From contig JBIKTM010000003.1 in NCBI GenBank assembly GCA_044348085.1, positions 1 to 64,000 on the forward strand: a stretch of DNA of 64,000 nt, given 5' to 3'. Numbering within the stretch: position 1 is the first letter of the stretch; each line of letters starts with the position of its first letter. Of this stretch, positions 42,573-51,787 are shown one piece after another. Made by a program: the position numbers and the translations under genes. The notes below the pieces were generated by a model, which saw only the letters and a program-made list of their open reading frames with translations, ran no database searches and was not told the origin of the DNA. Source of the DNA: Verrucolacustris sp044348085 (GTDB lineage: Bacteria > Verrucomicrobiota > Verrucomicrobiia > Methylacidiphilales > Verrucolacustridaceae).

Positions 42573-43924
42573 GCAAAGGGCCTCCGGTTCCACCAGCGTG
42601 TGATCGATCGCCACGGGCTCTCTAAAACAAGCTCCCTCAAAAGCTCTTCTGTGGTGCTCGCCCTTTCCTCATGAATTCTTCGCAACGCTACCATCGCAGG
42701 GATCAGAATGAGGGTGATCGTCACATACAGAATCACGAATCGGTTCACTTCGAAAACAGTCCCAAATTTCACTGTCTGCAGAGTATCCGTCAACAATCCC
42801 CAGCCCAGCGGAGCTAACCCCGCCACTAAACTGGCAGCCACACTAAAGAGGGCAAAAAAATGACTGCGCCCCATGGCAGGCACCGTCGCCATCAAAAGCC
42901 TCATATGAGCGCTACTGTAAAGAGCCACCCCGATTCCCGACGTGGCCTGCTGAAATAAAATCGGCCCCCACTGAAAAGGCAGAAGATGAGCTGCCACCGC
43001 ACCCCATCCCAACCAGTGAATTCCAAAGATAAAAGCTGCCAGACCAAGCACCGGACGGCTTCCGACCCGATCCAACATTTTTCCCGTCGCTAACGACGTG
43101 AGTACAAAAACCAAGCCATGGATTAACTGCAGAATCATGAACTTCCAGTCGGAACACCCCAGCTGATCCCTCGCGAATGGAATAAAAATCAATCCACCCC
43201 CCGACAAAGCCAACATCATGATCGCATGAAAAATCACGAGCTTGAGAAAAGGCCCGTGCTGAATCATCGCTTTCCAAGGAACCTCCTCTCCCCCCTCCCG
43301 TGCCACAGGCGAAATAGGTGCGTCAGGAATCTTTTTTAGGTAAAACAAAGACAGTCCCGCCAAAACAAGACTCACGGCAAAGAGAGCCCCAAATGCAGCG
43401 GGTGAGTCCACTGCCTGCAGATAGACCGCACTGAGACCGACCGTGAGAAGAAGTGCTGCCTGTGAGGCCGCTTGATCCATGGTTAGAAAACGACCTCGGA
43501 CCGATTCAGGCACAATGGCACTAATCCAAGGCAGATACCCACTTAGCGAGATTCCCCTAGCAATATTGAAAAGAAAAAGAAGAAATAGGACGAGAATTTG
43601 CCGGGTTACCTCGTCTACATGCAAAGGAAGGCTCACGACCAAGGCCACCCCCGCTATCATCAAGCTTCGGCTCATCCAACCGCGAAGAACGAATTTTCGA
43701 TATCCGATTCTCTCTACAAACCGCGCGGCAGGTATTTGAAAGATATTCATCAAGGCTCCCAAAGCCGCAACCACACCCAAAACGGTTGCCGACGCCCCCA
43801 TTTTTTTAAAGTAGAGCATCATGGGCAGCCCCATGATCAGGTAAAAGGAGCTGGTGTTGAAAACCTGAAATAGGAATGCGTTGAGCAACGGCCCTCGGGC
43901 CAGCCCAAATCCGCTCTCCTTCAC
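42569..43924 (-). CDS. MFS transporter
   Basis: The 451-residue protein has 12 predicted membrane helices and the general major-facilitator layout: a first-half loop with MLYFKKMGASATVLGVVAAL, VERIGYRKFVLRGW (motif A-like, loop 2-3), a central cytoplasmic loop with VAREGGEEVPWKAMIQHG, and the second-half motif MLDRVGSRPVLGLAAF. A 35-residue C-terminal tail (about 415-451) is polar. The substrate is not known. The start GTG overlaps the lysS stop (GTGA), and the acyltransferase gene is coupled after it. Confidence 0.87.
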   Translation of the reverse strand: MKESGFGLARGPLLNAFLFQVFNTSSFYLIMGLPMMLYFKKMGASATVLGVVAALGALMNIFQIPAARFVERIGYRKFVLRGWMSRSLMIAGVALVVSLPLHVDEVTRQILVLFLLFLFNIARGISLSGYLPWISAIVPESVRGRFLTMDQAASQAALLLTVGLSAVYLQAVDSPAAFGALFAVSLVLAGLSLFYLKKIPDAPISPVAREGGEEVPWKAMIQHGPFLKLVIFHAIMMLALSGGGLIFIPFARDQLGCSDWKFMILQLIHGLVFVLTSLATGKMLDRVGSRPVLGLAAFIFGIHWLGWGAVAAHLLPFQWGPILFQQATSGIGVALYSSAHMRLLMATVPAMGRSHFFALFSVAASLVAGLAPLGWGLLTDTLQTVKFGTVFEVNRFVILYVTITLILIPAMVALRRIHEERASTTEELLRELVLESPWRSITRWWNRRPFA

Positions 43925-45369
43925 GCCGAAGTCTCTCGAGGGCGAAGTAGCGGAAATAAGATTACCTCGCGGATCGAATCTGAGCCCGACAGAAGCATTG
44001 CCAATCGATCTACCCCCAAACCCATCCCCCCAGCGGGTGGCATTCCGCTTTGCAAGGCCTCCAAAAAGTCTTCATCAACTTTTTGTGTATGCTCTCCTAC
44101 CTGCTTGCGAAAACGCTCCGCCTGAAGAAGTGGATCATTCAACTCCGAATACCCAGGGGAGACCTCCTGTCGCCCCAGAAGCAGCTCAAAAACATCCACC
44201 ACCGACGGATCCTCACGGTTTAATTTCGCCAACGGCACTAACTCCGCAGGAAGGTGAGTAATAAAGATCGGGTTAACCGCTTGGCCTTCGACTTTTTTCT
44301 CAAACACCTTTTGCGTGATCTCCGCTGCTGCCAGTTTCGGCTCCAAATCCAGCCCTAGACCCTTCGCCTTTTTCTCCATCTCCTCGAGGGAAAGCTGAAA
44401 CCAATCCGCTCCTGCAACCTCAACCACAGCATCCCGATACCGCTTTCTCGGCCAAGGACGAGTGAAATCAATGACCGACCCATCGCTTTGTTGAACTTGA
44501 AGCCCTCCCGTCAGCTCCTGAGCCGCTCCTGAAATCATCTCCTCCACAAGGCCGGCCATACCCTCGAAATCGGAATAGGCCCAGTATGCTTCCAGCATGG
44601 TGAATTCAGGATTATGTTTTCGTGAAATCCCTTCATTGCGGAAATTTCGGTTAATCTCAAACACCTTCTCCATTCCTCCGACCAAAAGCCGTTTGAGATA
44701 GAGTTCGGGGGCAATTCTCAAAAAAAGATCCATACCCATCGCGTGGTGTCTTGTTTGAAAAGGTTCTGCCGCCGCACCTCCTGCCACCGTTTGCATCATG
44801 GGCGTCTCCACTTCGGTAAATTCCCGTGCGTGCAGAAAGTCTCTCAAGTACCGGACCAACCGTATTCGTAAATCCAAAGCCTTGCGGGATCCCTCATTTG
44901 AAATTAGATCCAGATGCCTCTGTCGGTGCCGTGTCTCCACATCCACCAACCCGTGCCACTTATCAGGTAACGGAACCAGCGACTTGCTAAGGAGCGTCAA
45001 GCCCTCGACCCGAACAGAGGGCTCCCCCGCCTTGGTCGTAAAGAGTGTTCCCTCAACTCCCACAATATCCCCCAAATCGAGCAGCTGAAACACCGCCAAC
45101 TCCTTTTCGGCTAACGCAGGCTTCTGAACATAAATCTGCAAACGCCCTGCTCGATCCTGCAGATGTAAAAACTGGCTTTTCCCCATGTCCCGATGCGAAA
45201 CAATCCGCCCCGCCAATCTCACTCGCCGCCCCTCTTCCCATCGACCCCGGATCTCTCCTGTCGACTCCGTTCCCGAAAAGGCCGCCCCATAGGGATCCAC
45301 CCCGAGTTGACGGACTTGATCTAACTTTTCTCGGCGTGCGGCTAACAGGGGGGCCAAATCTTCACTCAT
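43921..45369 (-). CDS. lysS: Lysyl-tRNA synthetase, class II
   Basis: LysS charges tRNA-Lys. I use the ATG at 45369 (MSEDLAPLLAARREKLDQVR), preceded by AAAGAGAG, which gives 482 residues. The N-terminal OB-fold anticodon domain (RLAGRIVSHRDMGKSQFLHL) is followed by class II motifs: motif 1 around RHLDLISNEGSRKALDLRIR, motif 2 in FEINRNFRNEGISRKHNPEF with TMLEAYWAYSDFE, and motif 3 in GMGLGVDRLAMLLSGSDSIR. Downstream MFS and acyltransferase genes are coupled to it by 4-nt overlaps. Confidence 0.96.
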   Translation of the reverse strand: MSEDLAPLLAARREKLDQVRQLGVDPYGAAFSGTESTGEIRGRWEEGRRVRLAGRIVSHRDMGKSQFLHLQDRAGRLQIYVQKPALAEKELAVFQLLDLGDIVGVEGTLFTTKAGEPSVRVEGLTLLSKSLVPLPDKWHGLVDVETRHRQRHLDLISNEGSRKALDLRIRLVRYLRDFLHAREFTEVETPMMQTVAGGAAAEPFQTRHHAMGMDLFLRIAPELYLKRLLVGGMEKVFEINRNFRNEGISRKHNPEFTMLEAYWAYSDFEGMAGLVEEMISGAAQELTGGLQVQQSDGSVIDFTRPWPRKRYRDAVVEVAGADWFQLSLEEMEKKAKGLGLDLEPKLAAAEITQKVFEKKVEGQAVNPIFITHLPAELVPLAKLNREDPSVVDVFELLLGRQEVSPGYSELNDPLLQAERFRKQVGEHTQKVDEDFLEALQSGMPPAGGMGLGVDRLAMLLSGSDSIREVILFPLLRPRETSA

Positions 45370-45450
45370 GAACTCTCTTTGTACCCCAATCGGCCTATTC
45401 TTGAAAGAGTTAGCCTTGCCCCTTCCCACCCAATCCAAAGCGCAAAGTCT

Positions 45451-47232
45451 TTAGCCAACCAGTTCGGGATAAACCCGCTGCGCCATATCGACGAGAATCT
45501 TACGACATTCCTCTCCAGAATCCATTTTTAGCACTTTCTTTGCCAAGGCTTGGCACTCCCCATAGTGCAAACTTTGCACCGCTTTTTTGACCCGCGGAAT
45601 GGCCACCGAGCCCATGCTCATCTCATCCACCCCCAAGCCCAATAAAATCGGCGTCATGATAACGTCCCCCGCCATCTCTCCACACACCCCCACCCAGATC
45701 CCATTCGCATGCGCAGCCTCCACAACCCTCTCAATCAAAGTTAGCACTGCAGGATGGGTCGGCTGATAAAGCGATGCGACTCGCTCATTCGTGCGATCCG
45801 CAGCCAACGTATATTGAGTCAAATCATTCGTTCCGATGCTAAAAAACTGCACCAAGGGAGCCAGCCGATCTACAATCAAAGCCGCGGACGGAACCTCAAT
45901 CATCGCTCCCGCTTCCACCTCTGCCGCAGCGGGAATATCCGCCGCTTTCAGTTCGTCCCTCGCCTCCCCCAGCAAAGCCAACGCCGCGACCAGCTCCTCT
46001 TTTGTCGCGATCATCGGGAACATCACTCTCACTTTTCCTCCTGGATTGGATCGGCAAATCGCCCGCAGCTGAGTCTTAAATAAATCAGGCTTCTCCAAGC
46101 AGTACCGGATCGCCCGCCACCCCAAAAAGGGATTCGCCTCAGGATCGAACCCCTGATGCGAAGGCAACTTATCTCCGCCTAAATCCAAAGTTCGAATAAT
46201 TGCCAAGTGAGGCCGAGACGCCTGCACCACCTGCTGATAAATATTTGCCTGCTCCTCCTCGCCTGGAAACTGGACACGATTCAGGAAAAGAAACTCGGTA
46301 CGATATAACCCAATCCCCTCTGCTCCACTCTCCGCAATCAGAGGCAGATCCTCAGGAAGCTCCACATTGGCCGAAAGCACCAATCGTCTTCCATCCTTCG
46401 TAGTTGCAGGCGTATCCCGCAGAACTTCCAGGCTCTGCTCGACCGCCAAACGCCGTTTCTCAATCTGCCCGTACTCATATCGCGTCTGCTCCGTTGGGTT
46501 GACAATGAGCAACCCCGCGTATCCATCCAAAATAACAGGCGAACCAGATTCACACTTCGCCAAAACACTGTGCAAGCCCACCACCGCTGGAATATTCAGC
46601 GAGCGCGCCATGATCGCCGTGTGAGACGTCGTGCTCCCCACCTCCGTGGTAAAACCAAGAACGAGCTGGCGATTCAGAAGAGCCGTGTCAGACGGTGTCA
46701 AATCATGCGCCAAAATCACACTCGGAGAATCTAAGGAGTAGAGATCCGCTAACTTGCGCCCGAGCAGGTTATAAACCACCCTTCGCCCCACATCTGCAAT
46801 ATCTGCAGCTCTCTCACGCAGGTACGGGTCTTCCATCTCCTTCATGCTTTGCGCATACGCATGAATCACGTGTTGGTAGACATGCTCCACACACACTTTC
46901 CGTAGCTCCAACTGTCTCCTTACCGCTCCAGCGATCGTACTATCGGCGGCAACTAAAAGATGCGCCTCAAAAATCTCCGTCTGCCCTTCCCCAAGCGAAC
47001 GGGCAAGGTGATCCTTAATTCCCTGAATCTGCTCTCGAGTTTTAAGAAGTGCCGCCTCCAATCTTCGAAGCTCGTCCGGAATCTGGGACTCCTCAATCGG
47101 CGTAGGACGCACCCGGACCTCCTCATGCGAAAAAATGGCCAGCCGGCCGCTCACCACCCCAGGGGAAGCGGGAATGCCGGCAAGACGGAGCTCTGCGCCG
47201 GGAACCGAGGAAGGTTTGTCGGAAGCAATCAC
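45451..47232 (-). CDS. ptsI: Phosphoenolpyruvate-protein phosphotransferase (enzyme I)
   Basis: Enzyme I takes phosphate from phosphoenolpyruvate and passes it to HPr. The 593-residue protein has LAGIPASPGVVSGRLAIF at the N-terminus, the active-site His204 in EVGSTTSHTAIMARSLNIPA, EGIGLYRTEFLFLNR, RTLDLGGDKLPSH, ANPFLGWRAIRYCLE, VRVMFPMIATKEEL, FSIGTNDLTQYTLAADR and VCGEMAGDVIMTPIL. It starts with a GTG at 47232. A 6-bp hairpin lies directly before that codon. ptsH and hprK are upstream in the same direction. Confidence 0.96.
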   Translation of the reverse strand: MIASDKPSSVPGAELRLAGIPASPGVVSGRLAIFSHEEVRVRPTPIEESQIPDELRRLEAALLKTREQIQGIKDHLARSLGEGQTEIFEAHLLVAADSTIAGAVRRQLELRKVCVEHVYQHVIHAYAQSMKEMEDPYLRERAADIADVGRRVVYNLLGRKLADLYSLDSPSVILAHDLTPSDTALLNRQLVLGFTTEVGSTTSHTAIMARSLNIPAVVGLHSVLAKCESGSPVILDGYAGLLIVNPTEQTRYEYGQIEKRRLAVEQSLEVLRDTPATTKDGRRLVLSANVELPEDLPLIAESGAEGIGLYRTEFLFLNRVQFPGEEEQANIYQQVVQASRPHLAIIRTLDLGGDKLPSHQGFDPEANPFLGWRAIRYCLEKPDLFKTQLRAICRSNPGGKVRVMFPMIATKEELVAALALLGEARDELKAADIPAAAEVEAGAMIEVPSAALIVDRLAPLVQFFSIGTNDLTQYTLAADRTNERVASLYQPTHPAVLTLIERVVEAAHANGIWVGVCGEMAGDVIMTPILLGLGVDEMSMGSVAIPRVKKAVQSLHYGECQALAKKVLKMDSGEECRKILVDMAQRVYPELVG

Positions 47233-47249
47233 GGGAGAAACTATCTCCC
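47233..47249 (-). promoter_or_regulatory. Hairpin over the ptsI ribosome binding site
   Basis: GGGAGA and TCTCCC are perfect 6-bp inverted arms with a 5-nt loop, directly in front of the GTG start. The arm distal to the start holds the only Shine-Dalgarno-like GGGAG, so folding would hide it and could set the ptsI to ptsH ratio. Confidence 0.45.
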
Positions 47250-47255
47250 TTCCAC

Positions 47256-47543
47256 CTACTCCTCGTCGAACTTTCTTTCTATCAATTCGAGTAACGATTG
47301 GATGGCAGTCTCTGCTCCGGGTCCTGTCGCCCGCAGGCTGATTTTTGAGCCCATCCCTGCCGCCAGCATCATCAACCCCATAATACTCTTTCCGTTAATT
47401 GTCTCGCCGTCCTTTTCCACCAAAATCTCGCACGTGTGCCGGTTTGCCTCCCGGACAAACATCGCGGCAGGTCGCGCATGTAGCCCCAGCCGATTTTTGA
47501 TCGCAACCTCTTTCGAAGCTTTTTCTGATGCTCCTGCACCCAT
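47256..47543 (-). CDS. ptsH: Phosphocarrier protein HPr
   Basis: HPr carries phosphate from enzyme I at His22 (NRLGLHARPAAMFV) and is phosphorylated by HprK at Ser53 (INGKSIMGLMMLAAGMGS). Both sites are intact. The 95-residue length includes an N-terminal extension of about ten residues (MGAGASEKAS). It starts two bases after the hprK stop. No sugar-specific enzyme II gene lies nearby. Confidence 0.96.
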   Translation of the reverse strand: MGAGASEKASKEVAIKNRLGLHARPAAMFVREANRHTCEILVEKDGETINGKSIMGLMMLAAGMGSKISLRATGPGAETAIQSLLELIERKFDEE

Positions 47544-47545
47544 GG

Positions 47546-48493
47546 TTAGCCCTCCTTTAGCTTCAACCGGCTCATCAGTTTTTCATTAAACTCAAGCGCT
47601 GAGAATTGCCCCATCGTCTTCATCTTCTGGTCCAGAGCCGCCACCTGCACCAACCCCGCTAAATCTCGCCCAGGCCGAATCGGAATCCTGACATGCGGAA
47701 TCTTGAGGCCCAAGATTTCATAGAACTGTTGATCTAAACCTGTTCTTTCGATCTCCTCCACCTTGTCCCACTCCTCCAGCGTCACGACCAGATCCAATCT
47801 TTTTTCCGTTCGAATTGCTCGACCCCCAAAGATCGCCGCCACGTTAATGATTCCAATACCCCTCACCTCCATAAACGTCCTCGTCACCTCCGCCGAGGTG
47901 GCCATCAATTCTCTGCCCTCAAGAAGCCTCAATCGCGTGATGTCATCCGCCACGAGGGAATATCCCCGCTCCACCAACCCTAATGCACACTCACTTTTTC
48001 CCACACCGCTCTCTCCTCGAATCAGCACCCCTACCCCCATGATATCCACCATACTTCCGTGCTCACTGGTCGAGGGCGCAAAATCCTCCTCCAAACATAG
48101 CGTGATCAGATTCACCAACCGGGGCGTCGGAATCGGGGAAATGAAAACAGGCACCTTGGCCTTTTGTGCCTCCTTAATAATGATCGAGGGGGGTCGATTG
48201 TCTCGACTGAACACGATACAAGGAATCTTTTTGTCCAAAATATCGCGTATTCTTGCCTGCTTCGTGTCCGAATCCAGCGACTGAAAGTAACTAATCTCGC
48301 TTTTGCCAATCAGCTGAACACGACGAAACGCAAAGTATTTAATAAATCCCGTTAGCGCCATCCCTAACCGATTCACCGCACCTTCCCGGATCAATCGCCC
48401 CATCCCCTCCTGTCCTGCGACGAGCTTCAACTGTAGCCGAGCCGCATGTTGCGTGTAGAAATGCTCCACGGAAACTGTTAAAGGTTTTTTCAT
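47546..48493 (-). CDS. hprK: HPr kinase/phosphorylase
   Basis: HprK phosphorylates and dephosphorylates HPr at its serine, setting carbon regulation. The 315-residue protein has an N-terminal domain and the catalytic domain with VLIRGESGVGKSECALGLVE (P-loop, residues 158-168), the LVADDITRLR segment, MEVRGIGIINVAAIFG (the family signature) and a C-terminal HVRIPIRPGRDLAGLVQVAA. It heads the hprK-ptsH-ptsI operon. Confidence 0.96.
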   Translation of the reverse strand: MKKPLTVSVEHFYTQHAARLQLKLVAGQEGMGRLIREGAVNRLGMALTGFIKYFAFRRVQLIGKSEISYFQSLDSDTKQARIRDILDKKIPCIVFSRDNRPPSIIIKEAQKAKVPVFISPIPTPRLVNLITLCLEEDFAPSTSEHGSMVDIMGVGVLIRGESGVGKSECALGLVERGYSLVADDITRLRLLEGRELMATSAEVTRTFMEVRGIGIINVAAIFGGRAIRTEKRLDLVVTLEEWDKVEEIERTGLDQQFYEILGLKIPHVRIPIRPGRDLAGLVQVAALDQKMKTMGQFSALEFNEKLMSRLKLKEG

Positions 48494-48505
48494 TCGGAAA
48501 ATCTC

Positions 48506-49477
48506 CTAGTCAGCATACCCTTGAGGGTGAGCCCGATGCCAATTCCAGGCACTCGTTAAAATCTCCTCAAGCCCCGAATGCTTTGCTTTCCAGCCTAGTT
48601 CCCTCTGCAACTTATGGGACCCCGCCACCAAGGCCGGAGGATCCCCCGCCCGAGCAGGTTGGCCGCGGGTCGGAATCGGTCGCTGCGTTACTTTTTTTGC
48701 CGTTTCAATCACCTGTTTCACAGAATAGCCGTTCCCCGTGCCCACATTGAAAAACCCAGGCTTATCCCGATCCAATGCCAGAATGTGTGCGGATGCCAAA
48801 TCCTTGACGTGAATGTAGTCCCGAATACAAGTCCCATCGGGGGTCGCATGGTTCTCCCCAAACACTTCCACCACCTCCCGTTGCCCCAAAGCAGTCAACA
48901 GGACATTCGGAATCAGATGCGTTTCGATCCGATGATGTTCTCCTCGCTCCTGAGAAGCTCCAGATGCATTGAAATATCGGAGTGCCGTGGGAATCAACCC
49001 ATGCACATGCGCATACCAAGTCAAAATCTGTTCAAAAACCAATTTTGAGTGCCCGTAGGGATTGATCGGTTTTTGCGCGGTCTGCTCATCCATAGGCACC
49101 TTTTCAGGCAGCCCATACGTTGCACAGGTGGAGGAAAAAATGATTTTTTTACATCCAGATGCAACCATCGCATCCAGAAGATTAACCCCTCCCGAAACAT
49201 TTACCCGATAGTAAAGCGAGGGATCCTTCATACTTTCAGGAACGAGCGCCTTGCCGGCAAAATGAATTACCGCATCGGGTTTATGCTCCGCTAAAGCCCG
49301 ATGCAAAAGATCCCTGTCCGCTAAATCTCCCTGCAGAAAATGAGCCTGAGGATGAACGGCCGCGCGATGGCCCTCGCTTAAATTATCCCAAACTACCACG
49401 CGATGGCCCGCGCCGACCAGCTCCTCGACGCAAACTGAACCGATATAGCCGGCTCCGCCCGTGACTAGGACTTTCAT
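48506..49477 (-). CDS. galE: UDP-glucose 4-epimerase
   Basis: GalE interconverts UDP-glucose and UDP-galactose, feeding envelope polysaccharide synthesis. The 323-residue short-chain dehydrogenase shows the NAD motif VTGGAGYIGSVCVEEL, the catalytic Ser/Thr region FSSTCATYGLPEKVP, Tyr and Lys in NPYGHSKLVFEQIL, YFNASGASQERGEHH, and RDYIHVKDLASAHILAL. It lies between rho and hprK in the same direction with short gaps. Confidence 0.94.
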   Translation of the reverse strand: MKVLVTGGAGYIGSVCVEELVGAGHRVVVWDNLSEGHRAAVHPQAHFLQGDLADRDLLHRALAEHKPDAVIHFAGKALVPESMKDPSLYYRVNVSGGVNLLDAMVASGCKKIIFSSTCATYGLPEKVPMDEQTAQKPINPYGHSKLVFEQILTWYAHVHGLIPTALRYFNASGASQERGEHHRIETHLIPNVLLTALGQREVVEVFGENHATPDGTCIRDYIHVKDLASAHILALDRDKPGFFNVGTGNGYSVKQVIETAKKVTQRPIPTRGQPARAGDPPALVAGSHKLQRELGWKAKHSGLEEILTSAWNWHRAHPQGYAD

Positions 49478-49495
49478 CTTCCAGAAAAAGGAGGC

Positions 49496-51001
49496 CTACT
49501 CCTTCAGGTTCATCGCCAAGAGGAATTCCACATTATTTTTTGTCTTCTTGAGTCGGCCCAAGAGCAACTCCATCGCCTCCACCGGGGGCAAAGAAGACAA
49601 GGCCCTTCTCAAAATATGTATCCGAGGCATCTCGTCCGCGTGATACAGAAGCTCCTCTTTTCGTGTCCCAGACTTGGGAATGTTAATCGCGGGATAGATC
49701 CGCTTGTCCACAAGAGCGCGATCCAGGTGGATCTCCATATTTCCGGTGCCCTTGAACTCTTCAAAGATCACCTCATCCATTTTGCTGCCCGTATCGACCA
49801 AAGCGGTCGCAATAATCGTCAGACTTCCCCGCTCCTCCAAATTTCGGGCTGCACCAAAAAATCTCTTGGGTTTGTGCAGTGCGTTAGCATCCACGCCTCC
49901 GGAAAGAATCTTTCCGCTATGGGGCTGCACCGTGTTGTAGGCTCGCGCCAAACGCGTGATGCTATCCAACAGGATCACAACATCTGTGCCCTGCTCGGCC
50001 AATCGCTTTGCCCGCTCAATCACCATTTCCGCAATGTGTACGTGTCGATCAGGTGGTTCATCAAAGGTCGAACTAATCACCTCGCCTTGGACGGATCTTG
50101 CCATATCTGTCACCTCCTCAGGCCGCTCATCAATCAAAAGCACGATCAGATGCGCCTTGGGATTATTGGCTGTGATGGCATTGGCAATTTTTTGCATCAA
50201 AACCGTCTTTCCTGTCCTCGGAGGCGCAACAATCAAACCCCGCTGACCGAAACCAATCGGGCTGATCAGATCAAAAGCCCGCATGGCCATATCTTTTAGC
50301 TTTTCACTTTCCAGGATCAGTCGCCGATTGGGAAAGAGAGGCGTTAAATTATCAAAATGAATCGGGGGCTTTCGCTTGTTTACATCTTCCCCGCTCACCG
50401 TATCCACCGTGGCTAACGAAAAGTAGTGCTCTTTCTGCCTAGGAGAACGAATTTCTCCGCCTACACGATCTCCCCGACGCAACCCGTACTTACGGATTAG
50501 GGAAGGATTCACATAAATGTCCTCTCGCGTCGCCAAATAGTTATTTGCCTGCAGACGCAAGAATCCGTACTGGTCGGGCAATATTTCCAAAATTCCCTCT
50601 CCTGCTACACGACCATTGTCCATCGCGTGCCGATGTAGAATTTCAAAAATCAACTCGTACTTCAGCATCCCTCCGGGATTTTCCACCCCCACTTCACTCG
50701 CCTTATCTAACAACTCCTGAAAAGGTATCTTCTGCAAGTCATCTAAACGCAACAGAGGCCCAGTCGGCCGTGGCTCTTCCGCCGCTGGCGCATCCCCGGC
50801 CCCATCCTGATTTCCCCCATCAGGCCCCCGGCGATAGTTGTCATAATCCCCCCTCCCATATCCACGTCCCCCACCATACCCACGTCCTCCACGACCTCCC
50901 CGACGCTGAAATCGACGAGGCCCATAATCGTTCCGTGGGCCGAAATCGCCCTGTTGCCTGCCGTAATCTTGGTTTCCCTGATCTTGTCCGTCACCGTTCA
51001 T
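49496..51001 (-). CDS. rho: Transcription termination factor Rho with RGG-type N-terminal insertion
   Basis: Rho is the RNA-dependent ATPase helicase that ends transcription. The start ATG at 51001 (MNGDGQDQGNQDYGRQQG) has an AGGAAA site. Residues 1-75 are low-complexity, rich in Gly, Arg, Asn and Tyr (RRGGRGGRGYGGGRGYGRG), unlike the compact E. coli protein. After that come the Rho N-terminal helix bundle (LQKIPFQELLDKASEVGVEN), the RNA-binding OB fold (GILEILPDQYGFLRL) and the ATPase core with LIVAPPRTGKTVLMQKIANA, VLLIDERPEEVTDMARSV and LLDSITRLARAYN. Total 501 residues. Confidence 0.95.
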   Translation of the reverse strand: MNGDGQDQGNQDYGRQQGDFGPRNDYGPRRFQRRGGRGGRGYGGGRGYGRGDYDNYRRGPDGGNQDGAGDAPAAEEPRPTGPLLRLDDLQKIPFQELLDKASEVGVENPGGMLKYELIFEILHRHAMDNGRVAGEGILEILPDQYGFLRLQANNYLATREDIYVNPSLIRKYGLRRGDRVGGEIRSPRQKEHYFSLATVDTVSGEDVNKRKPPIHFDNLTPLFPNRRLILESEKLKDMAMRAFDLISPIGFGQRGLIVAPPRTGKTVLMQKIANAITANNPKAHLIVLLIDERPEEVTDMARSVQGEVISSTFDEPPDRHVHIAEMVIERAKRLAEQGTDVVILLDSITRLARAYNTVQPHSGKILSGGVDANALHKPKRFFGAARNLEERGSLTIIATALVDTGSKMDEVIFEEFKGTGNMEIHLDRALVDKRIYPAINIPKSGTRKEELLYHADEMPRIHILRRALSSLPPVEAMELLLGRLKKTKNNVEFLLAMNLKE

Positions 51002-51054
51002 AATTTTGCTTTCCTGCTCCGCTGATCCATCGACCGCCCACCTGCCCCCTCGGG

Positions 51055-51684
51055 TCAGGCCAAGCAATCCACCTGGTCGCGTAGCAACTCCAAACTTCCT
51101 TCATTCCAAATGACTTGGTCGCATGCTTGGGCTTTTTTCTCAATCGCCCACTGCCTTCCCATCCAAAAGTCTGCTGCCTCGGGCGTCAGACCCCGCTCGA
51201 CCAACCGTTGCCGGGAAACCGATTCTCGGCAACCGATCGCGACTTTTCCATCGAAGGACTCCTCAGCCCCAACTTCCAAAAGGAGGGGGATGATCACCGC
51301 CACCGAACGGTGGGGTTGGAGGCGCAAGCTTTCGCTAACTTCAGATTTCCAAGTTTGTCGAACAAGAGGATGGATCAGGTGGTTGACGGTGGCGGTAAGG
51401 GAGGGATCTCGCATCATCGTCGCGGCCAACAACCCGCGGTCCAAGTTCTTCGAGGAATCTAGAATCGTTTCCCCCAGCGCGTCAACCAGTTTTCGGTACC
51501 CGTCTGCTCCCTTCTCATAGAGCCGATGCACAATCTCATCTGCCTCAATCACCTTCCACCCCTTGCCCTCAAGCATCTTTCCGACCGTACTCTTTCCCGC
51601 CGCCATCGCCCCCGTAACCCCCAAAACCCGACTATGGCCGAGCTTGGCTACGCCTCCGTCTAGGGTTATCTTATCTTGTCTCAT
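51055..51684 (-). CDS. coaE: Dephospho-CoA kinase
   Basis: CoaE phosphorylates dephospho-CoA in the final step of coenzyme A synthesis. The P-loop LGVTGAMAAGKSTVGKMLEG, VIEADEIVHRLYEKG, LIHPLVRQ and VIIPLLLEVGAEESFD are visible; ESVSRQRLVERGLTPEAADF fits the lid region. I place the start at ATG 51684 (MRQDKITLDGG), 209 residues. A longer open frame upstream is simply the antisense of tRNA-His and is rejected. The promoter must overlap the tRNA gene, which starts 5 bases away on the other strand. Confidence 0.92.
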   Translation of the reverse strand: MRQDKITLDGGVAKLGHSRVLGVTGAMAAGKSTVGKMLEGKGWKVIEADEIVHRLYEKGADGYRKLVDALGETILDSSKNLDRGLLAATMMRDPSLTATVNHLIHPLVRQTWKSEVSESLRLQPHRSVAVIIPLLLEVGAEESFDGKVAIGCRESVSRQRLVERGLTPEAADFWMGRQWAIEKKAQACDQVIWNEGSLELLRDQVDCLA

Positions 51685-51688
51685 CGAT

Positions 51689-51762
51689 GGCGGCCGTAGT
51701 TCAGTTGGTAGAACTCCAGATTGTGATTCTGGCTGTCGCGGGTTCGAGTCCCGTCGGTCGCC
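51689..51762 (+). tRNA. tRNA-His (anticodon GTG)
   Basis: The sequence folds as a standard tRNA. G at 51689 is the extra G-1 typical of tRNA-His, paired with discriminator C at 51762. The acceptor stem is GCGGCCG/CGGTCGC; the D-arm is TTCAGTTGGTAGAA; the anticodon stem CCAGA/TCTGG holds the loop TTGTGAT; the T-arm is GCGGGTTCGAGTCCCGT. CCA is not encoded. Confidence 0.95.
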
Positions 51763-51787
51763 CACCTATTTTCGTACTTCTCTGTCT

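Noticed and set aside
51685..51765. N-terminal extension of coaE (DRRDSNPRQPESQ-like)
   Set aside because: This peptide is the classic translation of the antisense strand of a tRNA, here tRNA-His, not part of the protein.
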